From assembly GCA_030638335.1 (NCBI GenBank), contig DAOWET010000283.1, positions 1 to 33,761 of the forward strand: a DNA stretch of 33,761 nucleotides, written 5' to 3'. The position numbers and the translations under genes were made by a program. A model generated the notes under the pieces. The model saw only the letters and a program-made list of their open reading frames with translations, did not search any database and had not been told where the DNA came from. The stretch is from Nitrospirota bacterium. GTDB taxonomy: Bacteria; Nitrospirota; Thermodesulfovibrionia; Thermodesulfovibrionales; JdFR-86. Shown piece by piece: positions 18,182 through 25,858 of this stretch (positions within the stretch are counted from its first letter, which is position 1; each line of letters opens with the position of its first letter).

Positions 18182-19747
18182 CTAGAGATTGGGCATGAAT
18201 CTCGCGACAAGCGGCAGGGCCCACTCAAGCCCTATGGCCTTTTGCGTCACCTTCGGCCCGGGGGGAGACTGCCTTCTCAGGGCCTCGGCCCCCTGTATGC
18301 GGGCAAGAAGCTCCTCAAGCCCCGCAGGGCCGATCTCCCCTACCTTCATGGCCTCCTCAAACCCCAGATCGTCCTCAATAAGCACCTTCAACGCGGCCTC
18401 CTCGGGGTTTGGCTTCGAGGCCACCTCGATCGCCTCCCTGGGGATGACCTCACCCATGGAGTTCCGCCACGCGGAGAGCCTCAGCACATCAGGCCCCCAG
18501 AGGTCTTTAAGTGGGGCAAACAGTCCTGCTGTCTCAGCATATAAAGTGATCCCGCCCGAGGCAAGGTCGGACTTTGATATTGAGGATATTGGAAGCAGGC
18601 CAAGGGCTACCGATTCATCCATCAACGCAGCGCCAAGCTCCCGCATGCCCGCGCTCATGGACGGGGCCTCCACAGTATTGATCCCAAGCAGCTCCGCGCA
18701 CCCTTTGGCAGAAGGTGCCCACCTGCCATCGGCGATAAGGGCATGCACAGAGGCGCTGCCGATGGAGTCAGCAGCCATGCAGGCCGCAAGGTCGGATGCG
18801 AGCCCCCCGCTCATAACGAGCATCACGCCCTTGTACCCGCCTTTTTCCACAAGGTCGACCAGCGCTGTTGCAAGCGCGGAATAAAGGGCATGCTCAGGCG
18901 CCATCGGCTCTGGTATCTCTCGTTCAGGGATAGTTGGCAGGGGCTTGTCATTAGCAGGCTCTGTCAACTGTATAACGCGGACATCGTCCTTTATCTGCCC
19001 GGCCTCCGCAGAGGTCTCAAGCGGCACGTCCACCACGAGCAGGTCCTCCACGAAGTTCCTTGCGCGCGCGATGGTTTTCCCGTCAGCACCCACAACAAGG
19101 CTTGCGCCCTCGAAGATCAGCTCGTCGCTGGCACCTGCCATGTTCACAAACGCCACAGGCGTGGAGCACCGCGAGGCAAAGCTTGACGCCAGGTGCTCTG
19201 TGTGTCCGGACCGGCCGGAGACATATGGCCAGGCGCTCATATTTATAATTAGCGAGGCCCCGGCGCTGCACTGCCTTTCGGCCGGGCCTTCTAGATACCA
19301 GAGGTCCTCGCGCAGGTTCACGCCGATCAGTTTGTCAGCGAACTTAATAAGACCGAGTTCCGATGCGGTTTGAAAATACCTTGACTCATCAAGTGTGCCA
19401 AGACCTGGCATATGCTTTTTGTGGAAGGCCCCCCTCATCAGCCCGCCGGAGCAGACAGCAGCGGCGTTCGTGGCGGAGCTCTCAAGCAGGGGCAGGCCCA
19501 CAAGCATGGTGATCTCGGGCACGCTCTCCCATACCCGTTTCAGTTCAAGGGAACATGCGTTGAGAAACCCCCTGCTTGCGAGCAGGTCCCTTGGGTGGTA
19601 TCCCGAGAGCGCCAGCTCGGGAAACGCGACAATGCCAGCGCCAAGCGCAGCCGCGTTTCGTGCATAGGCAATAATGCGGTCAGCGTTGCCCCTGACGTCT
19701 CCCACTGTGGGGTTTATCTGCGCAAGCGCTATCCTGATGGAATCCAT
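18182..19747 (-). CDS. nadE: Glutamine-dependent NAD+ synthetase family protein, probable pseudoenzyme
   Basis: Nitrilase domain FPELALSGYHPRDLL, HKKHMPGLGTLDESRYF, but GVNLREDLWYLEGP; synthetase domain VMSGGLASDLAACMA, SKSDLASGGITLYAETAGLFAPLKDL, RRQSPPGPKVTQKAIG. Confidence 0.85.
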   Translation of the reverse strand: MDSIRIALAQINPTVGDVRGNADRIIAYARNAAALGAGIVAFPELALSGYHPRDLLASRGFLNACSLELKRVWESVPEITMLVGLPLLESSATNAAAVCSGGLMRGAFHKKHMPGLGTLDESRYFQTASELGLIKFADKLIGVNLREDLWYLEGPAERQCSAGASLIINMSAWPYVSGRSGHTEHLASSFASRCSTPVAFVNMAGASDELIFEGASLVVGADGKTIARARNFVEDLLVVDVPLETSAEAGQIKDDVRVIQLTEPANDKPLPTIPEREIPEPMAPEHALYSALATALVDLVEKGGYKGVMLVMSGGLASDLAACMAADSIGSASVHALIADGRWAPSAKGCAELLGINTVEAPSMSAGMRELGAALMDESVALGLLPISSISKSDLASGGITLYAETAGLFAPLKDLWGPDVLRLSAWRNSMGEVIPREAIEVASKPNPEEAALKVLIEDDLGFEEAMKVGEIGPAGLEELLARIQGAEALRRQSPPGPKVTQKAIGLEWALPLVARFMPNL

Positions 19748-19844
19748 GGTGGGGATATCATACCATGCCGCGCAAAGCTTAAAGCCGCACGCTTTGGCGT
19801 ACGCGCATCTATGCTCTGCGCCCTTTAAGGGCTATAATATATAT

Positions 19845-20630
19845 ATGCTTCTGGTGATGGACATAGGCAACTCGGCCATGAAGGCCGGGCTCTTTGGCGC
19901 GGGGGTCTCAGGCAGGGAGCGTGTCCTTGCAAGGACGCGGAGGTTCGACCTCTCCCCCTCCCACCTCCCTCACGAATACGCGGACATGCTAAAGGATTTC
20001 ATTGGGGCTGACAGGCCCGCAAGCGCGGCCATTGCAAGCGTGGTGCCTGAGGCAACCGCAGCCGTGGCAGAGGCGGCAGAGGCCCTTACGGGGACACCGC
20101 CCCTGGTGCTTGACCACGAGACAGACAGCGGGCTTATACTGGACATAGCGCTTCCCGCCTCTGTGGGCGCTGACCGCATAGCAGGTGCGGTGGGAGCTGT
20201 GGAGGCAGTGGGCGCGCCGGTTGCGGTAGTGGATTTCGGTACTGCCACGACAGTGGGCTTTGTGTTCGAGTCAGACGCGCCGGACCAGGCGGTATTCAAG
20301 GGCGGGGCGATAATGCCAGGGCTCTCTCTTATGGGAAGCTCGCTTGCCTCAGGCACTGCAAAGTTGCCTGAGGTGGATTTCCTTGGCACCTTTGACGCCC
20401 TTGGCAGGGATACGGAACAGAACATATTGTCCGGTGTGGTGCTTGGCACGGCCGGCGCGGTGGAGCGAATAGTTGCGGAGGTGGAGCGCGCAGAGGGCGT
20501 CGGGTTTCAGGTAGTGCTCACCGGCGGCATGGCACTGGCGGTGCAGGGCCATATGAGCAGGCCCCCGGCCCTTGTGGAACCCAACCTCACCCTTATTGGC
20601 CTGCGTGCGGTATATGAGAGGAATAATTAA
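19845..20630 (+). CDS. coaX: Type III pantothenate kinase
   Basis: MLLVMDIGNSAMKAGLF; GADRIAGAVGA; VDFGTATTVGFV; GGAIMPGLSLMGSSLASGTAKLP. Confidence 0.92.
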   Translation: MLLVMDIGNSAMKAGLFGAGVSGRERVLARTRRFDLSPSHLPHEYADMLKDFIGADRPASAAIASVVPEATAAVAEAAEALTGTPPLVLDHETDSGLILDIALPASVGADRIAGAVGAVEAVGAPVAVVDFGTATTVGFVFESDAPDQAVFKGGAIMPGLSLMGSSLASGTAKLPEVDFLGTFDALGRDTEQNILSGVVLGTAGAVERIVAEVERAEGVGFQVVLTGGMALAVQGHMSRPPALVEPNLTLIGLRAVYERNN

Positions 20631-20716
20631 AGAACAGGGGTCGGGCCTGAGCCGGGCTGGTTCATCTGGATTTAAGAGGCGCCATGTGAATGTGAAAACC
20701 GAGGAGGTCTAGAGAG

Positions 20717-21181
20717 ATGGAAATAAAGAAGATACTCTTTCCAACGGACTTTGGTGTGGGGGTGGATGAGGCAGCCCCTTATGTGGCTGACCTGGCAAAA
20801 CGCTATGGAGCGAAGGTATACGTGATGCACGTGCTCTACGACCTCACCTCGGACGCGTGGGGCTATGGCACGCACTTTGACACCGAGGCCATGTACTCGG
20901 AGATGAAGGCCGGCGCTCACACAGAGCTTGAGGCCCTGGTGGACAAGTACTTCAGCGCTCTGGACACAGAGACCATTCTTGAGCTTGGCACCCCGTTTGA
21001 GGACATCATATGGTTTGCCGATGAGAAGAAGGTGGACCTGATAGTGATAGGTTCGCACGGACGGAAGGGCCTTGGCCGGGTGTTGTTTGGGAGCACTGCG
21101 ATGCGCGTTGTGAAGAACGCCCACTGCCCGGTGCTCACCGTGCGCGCGCATGCCGCTGGCCGCCAGAAGGGAATGGCCTAG
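20717..21181 (+). CDS. Universal stress protein family
   Basis: IKKILFPTDFGVGVDEAAPYVADLAKRYGAKVYVMHV; GSHGRKGLGRVLFGSTAMRVVKNAHCPVLTV. Confidence 0.93.
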   Translation: MEIKKILFPTDFGVGVDEAAPYVADLAKRYGAKVYVMHVLYDLTSDAWGYGTHFDTEAMYSEMKAGAHTELEALVDKYFSALDTETILELGTPFEDIIWFADEKKVDLIVIGSHGRKGLGRVLFGSTAMRVVKNAHCPVLTVRAHAAGRQKGMA

Positions 21182-21286
21182 CCAGAAGCGTAATGCACGA
21201 TCGCGATCATTGCTCAGACCTCCCGGGTACACCTCTGCCAAACGCCGGGCCAGAGGCCCGGCGCTGCCATCATATGGGCCAGAGGC

Positions 21287-22057
21287 ATGGATAGGGCTGT
21301 GGCTCAGGAGACTTTTGGAGCAGGGTGGGCACCCGGCCTCTGGGGCTATGTCCTTTTCTCAATGCTCATGCATGTGGTCCTGTTCGCCGCGGCCTCACAG
21401 TATCGCGCGGCACCGGATACGATACAGACCGCACCCGTGCTTGTACGCCTTATAACCCTGCCTCTTCCATCGCCGCCGGCCCCAGTGCCTGCGCGTGCTC
21501 CGGAGACCATGGACGCCTTGCCGGATTTTTCAACAGGGACCGAGAGCGCGATCGACAGGATATCCGTGGAATCGGCTGAGCCTGCGGCCCCTGTTCCTGA
21601 TGAACAGGAGAGGCCTGATGCAATGGAAGGGGATGTGGGGAGGCCGGGCCGGGACGCCCTGTTCGATCCCGATATAATCGCCCAGCGCGCGGTGGAGCCG
21701 GCAGAGACTGCCAAGGAGAAGACAGGAATAACCTTTGACACCGGCGACGTGGTCATCTCCGGCTACATGGGGCGCCTGAAGCGCAAGGTGGAAGACGCCT
21801 GGCACTACCCTTATTCCGCGATAAAGGAAGGCATATCAGGCGATCTCAAGATAAGCTTCGTGGTCCGTCGCGACGGCACGCTCGGGGCCGTGCGCGTGGT
21901 GCGCACAAGCGGGCATCCGGAGCTTGACAAGGCCGCGATGCAGGCCCTCAGGGACGCAGAGCCCTTCTGGCCCCTGCCGGAGCTATTTGAGAAGGAAGCG
22001 CTTACTGTTGACGGGCGGTTCATCTACACACTCAAGGGCAGCAGGCATATCCGCTGA
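21287..22057 (+). CDS. TonB-family energy transducer protein
   Basis: N-terminal TM; Pro-rich linker; C-terminal GYMGRLKRKVEDAWHYPYSAIKEGISGDLKISFVVRRDGTLGAVRVVRTSGHPELDKAAMQAL. Confidence 0.85.
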   Translation: MDRAVAQETFGAGWAPGLWGYVLFSMLMHVVLFAAASQYRAAPDTIQTAPVLVRLITLPLPSPPAPVPARAPETMDALPDFSTGTESAIDRISVESAEPAAPVPDEQERPDAMEGDVGRPGRDALFDPDIIAQRAVEPAETAKEKTGITFDTGDVVISGYMGRLKRKVEDAWHYPYSAIKEGISGDLKISFVVRRDGTLGAVRVVRTSGHPELDKAAMQALRDAEPFWPLPELFEKEALTVDGRFIYTLKGSRHIR

Positions 22058-22174
22058 TCCCGCGCAGGCCGGAGTGTTCGTGCCGGACTGTTTGCAAAAA
22101 TTAAACACCAGAGGCACCTCAAACAAAAAGAACCCGCATCGCCAGCCCCCCGGGCCCTGTGATAAAATAATGGT

Positions 22175-23062
22175 ATGAACCGGATCATTGTTCTGGACAA
22201 GCCACAGGGCCTGACCTCGCAGCAGGCAGTGACACAGGTGAAGCGCGCCCTGGGGGTCAGAAAGGCCGGGCATGCAGGCACGCTTGACCCCATGGCCACC
22301 GGCGTTCTGCTGGTCTGTGCAGGGGAGGCCACGAAGGTCAGCAGGTTTCTTATGGACCTTCGAAAGGAGTACCTTGCCACGGTGAGGCTTGGCAGGCGCA
22401 CCGACACCTTTGACGCTGAGGGCAAGGTGGTGGAGAGCGTTGAGGATGTAGTGCCCACAAGGGCCCAGGTGGAAGAGGCCCTTGGCCGGTTCAGGGGCGA
22501 GATAATGCAGCAGCCCCCCATGTACTCGGCGCTCAAGCGCGATGGCACGCCTCTTTACAAGCTGGCGCGCAAAGGCATCGAGGTGGAGCGCCCGGAGCGC
22601 CCTGTGACCATATACTCCCTGACACTTGAGGACTACCGGTTCCCGCTCATCACAATACGTCTCACCTGCTCAAAAGGCACGTATGTACGCACACTTGCGG
22701 ACGACCTTGGCCGCGCCCTCGGGACGGTTGCGCACCTGAGTGCTCTGAGGCGCACAGCGATAGGTGCGCACAGGGTTGAGGACGCTGTAAAGCTTGAGGA
22801 CCTGCCCAGATCGACCAGGGGTTTTGTGGAGGTGGAGGAGGCCCTGTCTCATCTTATGGTTGTGTTGCTCAAGGAACCGGATTTTCAGATGGCGCGCCAC
22901 GGAAGGCCGGTCCCGGCAGGGGCATACGATCTGGCCGACGGGGCTGAGTCCCTGCTCCTTAAGGACCATGAAGGGGCCCCCTTTGCGTTGGGAGAGGTAA
23001 AGGACGGCTATCTCAAGGTCGGGCGTATTTTGCACCTTAGCGGGGAAAGCTTAAACCAATGA
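22175..23062 (+). CDS. truB: tRNA pseudouridine(55) synthase
   Basis: VLDKPQGLTSQQAV, GHAGTLDPMATGVLLVC, QQPPMYSALKRDGTPLYKLARKGIEVER, CSKGTYVRTLADDLG. Confidence 0.95.
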   Translation: MNRIIVLDKPQGLTSQQAVTQVKRALGVRKAGHAGTLDPMATGVLLVCAGEATKVSRFLMDLRKEYLATVRLGRRTDTFDAEGKVVESVEDVVPTRAQVEEALGRFRGEIMQQPPMYSALKRDGTPLYKLARKGIEVERPERPVTIYSLTLEDYRFPLITIRLTCSKGTYVRTLADDLGRALGTVAHLSALRRTAIGAHRVEDAVKLEDLPRSTRGFVEVEEALSHLMVVLLKEPDFQMARHGRPVPAGAYDLADGAESLLLKDHEGAPFALGEVKDGYLKVGRILHLSGESLNQ

Positions 23063-23146
23063 ATGAGGTTTCGAGGCGAACTATTTGGATTTTTTGGAAA
23101 AAATGCTTGACAACGGCCTTTGTTTTCTGGTTAATTACATATAGAT

Positions 23147-24202
23147 ATGATTTTTGGTAAAAAAGATACGATAGGGCTTGATATAGGCTCGAGCTACCTT
23201 AAGGTTGTGCAACTTAAGGAGAAGAAGGGGGCCTATGAGCTGGAGGCATTTGACCTCCTGCAGCTGCCGCCGGAGCTTGTGGTGGAGGGCTCCATTATCG
23301 ACTCCCTCCGCCTTGTGGAGAGCATCCGCGAGCTCGTGAAGCTTGCCAAGATCAAGAGCAGGAACTGTGTGCTCGGCATCGCGGGCCACGCCTCTGTCAT
23401 CATCCGCCGCATATCGCTTCCCGAGCTGAGCGAGGAGGAGCTTGCCGAGTCCATCAAGTTCGAGGCCGAGCAGCACATCCCCTTTGACATCGACGACGTG
23501 AACATCGACTTCCAGATCCTGGGGCCGATGGAAGACGAGCCCGGGCAGATGGACGTTATGCTCGTTGCGTGCAAGAAGGACATAATCAACGAATACACCT
23601 CGGTGGTGCGCGAGGCCGGGCTCAAGCCCCTGGTGGTGGACGTAAACGCCTTCTGCATCGGAAATGCATACGAGATAAACAGCGAGATCGAACTGGACCG
23701 CACCGTGGCCCTTGTAAACATCGGCGCGTCCACGTTGAACCTCAATATCCTGAAGGGCGGCCTTACTGTCTTTACGCGCGACAGCGCCATCGGGAGCAAC
23801 CTCCATACCGAGGCCCTGCAGAAGGAGTTCGGCCTTGAGTACGAGACAGCGGAGATGCTCAAGAAGGGCGAGGCCGTGGACGGCGTTGGCCCGGAGGACG
23901 CCCAGCCGGTGCTGGAGCAGGCATCGGAGGAGATAGTGGCCGAGATCTCCCGCTCTATCGAGTATTACCAGAGCACGGGCTACATGGAGGAGATACACGA
24001 GGTCGTCCTCTCCGGCGGCGGGGCGCTGATCCCCGGGTTCCTGGAGCTCCTGGCCCAGGCCGTGGGCCTGGAGGTCACCATGAGCGACCCATTCCGCAAC
24101 ATAGTGATACCGGCCAAGTTCGACGTTACGTACCTGGAAGAGATGGGGCCCATAGCCACGGTGGCCATGGGGCTTGCCATAAGAAAGCTTGGTGACAGAT
24201 GA
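23147..24202 (+). CDS. pilM: Type IV pilus assembly ATPase-like protein PilM
   Basis: IGLDIGSSYLKVVQLKEKKGAYELEAF; actin-fold motifs; head of pilMNOPQ operon; ATGA overlap with next CDS. Confidence 0.95.
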   Translation: MIFGKKDTIGLDIGSSYLKVVQLKEKKGAYELEAFDLLQLPPELVVEGSIIDSLRLVESIRELVKLAKIKSRNCVLGIAGHASVIIRRISLPELSEEELAESIKFEAEQHIPFDIDDVNIDFQILGPMEDEPGQMDVMLVACKKDIINEYTSVVREAGLKPLVVDVNAFCIGNAYEINSEIELDRTVALVNIGASTLNLNILKGGLTVFTRDSAIGSNLHTEALQKEFGLEYETAEMLKKGEAVDGVGPEDAQPVLEQASEEIVAEISRSIEYYQSTGYMEEIHEVVLSGGGALIPGFLELLAQAVGLEVTMSDPFRNIVIPAKFDVTYLEEMGPIATVAMGLAIRKLGDR

Positions 24203-24738
24203 TACGGATAAACTTACTGCCCACCAAGCGAAAGAAGAAAACCCAGCCGGTTGCCACGTATCTGGTCACCGCCGGCGTGGTGACACTTGTGTTCATAGCC
24301 CTGGCGTTCTTTGCCAATTCATACATGGGCTCGAGGATAGACGACCTTGAGGCCACGAGCGCTCAGAACAAGAGGCTGCTAGTTGAACTTGACAAGAAGA
24401 TCAAGGAGGTCAAGGACTTCGAGGCGATCAACAAGAAGTTCATGGACCGCAAGAAGGTCATAGAGGAACTGACCGCCGGCCAGAGCCTTCCGGTGCGGAT
24501 ACTTGACGAGCTGAGCATGAAGCTGACGGACGGCGTTTGGCTGAAGACCCTCAGTATCAAGAACGAGAAGGTCTCTTTGGCCGCGATGGGCTTTAACAAC
24601 AGCGAGATAGTGGATTTCGTACAGGACCTCAAGGGCTCGGAACTTTTCAAGGAAGTTGTTCTGCTTGGGACCACCAAGGCCGTGATCGACGACGTTGAGG
24701 TCTTTAACTTCAATATATCCTTTGTGGTGGGGAGCTAG
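24199..24738 (+). CDS. pilN: Type IV pilus assembly protein PilN
   Basis: MIRINLLPTKRKKKTQP N-terminus, single TM, coiled coil; operon position. Confidence 0.93.
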   Translation: MIRINLLPTKRKKKTQPVATYLVTAGVVTLVFIALAFFANSYMGSRIDDLEATSAQNKRLLVELDKKIKEVKDFEAINKKFMDRKKVIEELTAGQSLPVRILDELSMKLTDGVWLKTLSIKNEKVSLAAMGFNNSEIVDFVQDLKGSELFKEVVLLGTTKAVIDDVEVFNFNISFVVGS

Positions 24739-24740
24739 CC

Positions 24741-25355
24741 ATGGCACTTGATCTTGGGTTTGATCCAAAGGTCCTGAAGCAGAAGCTCAGGAACCCGCCC
24801 AAGCCCGTAAAGATAGCGGTCAACGTGGTTCCCGCGGTCATTGTTGTGGCCCTGTGCGTGGTCCTTGTCATCCTTCCCAAGAACAAAACGATCAATGAAC
24901 TCGGGGACGCCATATCCAAGCAGGAAAAGGACATAGCGGCCAAGCAGTCCAAGGTGGCCAACCTCGATAAGCTGAAGGCGCAGACGGAACTTCTGAAGAA
25001 GGAGCTTCGTGAGTTTGATGAGGCGCTGCCTAAGGAAGGCGAGATCTCCACCCTTTTAAAGCAGGTGAACTCGCTTACTAAAGAGGCGGACCTCGATATC
25101 ATCTCATGGAAGCCCTCCACCCGCAAGCAGATGCACAAGAGCAAGATAGTGTATTCCATCCCCGTGCAGGTGGTGCTCAAGGGCAGCTACCACAAGCTCG
25201 GGGTATTCTTCAGCAGCCTCACCCAACTGAAGCAGATAGTGAACATTACGAGCATCTCGCTTGGAAGCCCGACGGTTACGGGCGACGAGGTGATCCTTAG
25301 CGTTAACTTTACGGCCGTGACCTTTGTGGCCGTGCCGGAGGCGAAGATAAAGTGA
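24741..25355 (+). CDS. pilO: Type IV pilus assembly protein PilO
   Basis: Single TM, coiled coil, FDEALPKEGEISTLLKQVNSLTKEADLDI; operon position. Confidence 0.92.
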   Translation: MALDLGFDPKVLKQKLRNPPKPVKIAVNVVPAVIVVALCVVLVILPKNKTINELGDAISKQEKDIAAKQSKVANLDKLKAQTELLKKELREFDEALPKEGEISTLLKQVNSLTKEADLDIISWKPSTRKQMHKSKIVYSIPVQVVLKGSYHKLGVFFSSLTQLKQIVNITSISLGSPTVTGDEVILSVNFTAVTFVAVPEAKIK

Positions 25356-25858
25356 TGGGCGCGCGCCAGGAAAAAGCGATAATGTTCCTCACACTGCTCA
25401 TGCTTTTAGTGTGGGCGGGCCCGGGCGCGGCACAGGAACAGGAGGCGGCCGCGGTCGGCGCGGATGGTGACGAGTCCGGGTTGGTCAAGTACCGCGAGCC
25501 TACATATATTTACAGCTCCATCGGCATGCGCGACCCCTTCCGCTCTCTCATACAGAAGGTGGAACTGAGCGATGAGGGGGATATGGAGAGGCCAAGGACC
25601 CCTCTTGAGAGTTACAACGTGAGCCAGCTCAATCTCATTGCAATAGTTAGCGCGGGCGACAAGGCGTATGCCCTTGTGGTATTGCCTGACGGCAAGTCAT
25701 ATACGGTTCACGAGGGCATGAACATCGGGTTGCATGACGGGATAGTCAAGGAAATTCGTTCGGACCAGGTTGTGGTCGAGGTGGAAACCAAGGACCACAA
25801 GGGAAATAAGAAGCTGGAAGAGGTATTCCTCAAGCTCCGCCAGGAGGATGATAAATGA
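25352..25858 (+). CDS. pilP: Type IV pilus assembly protein PilP
   Basis: Hydrophobic N-terminus; GMRDPFRSL; LESYNVSQLNLIAIV; DGKSYTVHEGMNIGLHDGIVKEIRSDQVVVE. Confidence 0.92.
   Translation: MMGARQEKAIMFLTLLMLLVWAGPGAAQEQEAAAVGADGDESGLVKYREPTYIYSSIGMRDPFRSLIQKVELSDEGDMERPRTPLESYNVSQLNLIAIVSAGDKAYALVVLPDGKSYTVHEGMNIGLHDGIVKEIRSDQVVVEVETKDHKGNKKLEEVFLKLRQEDDK

Noticed and set aside
18189-18884. 231-aa plus-strand ORF opposite the NadE-like gene
   Set aside because: Ser-rich shadow ORF; the minus-strand frame has clear family motifs.
23135-23998. 287-aa minus-strand ORF antisense to pilM
   Set aside because: Mirrors the codon structure of the well-supported pilM frame; His/Leu-rich translation with no recognisable motif.
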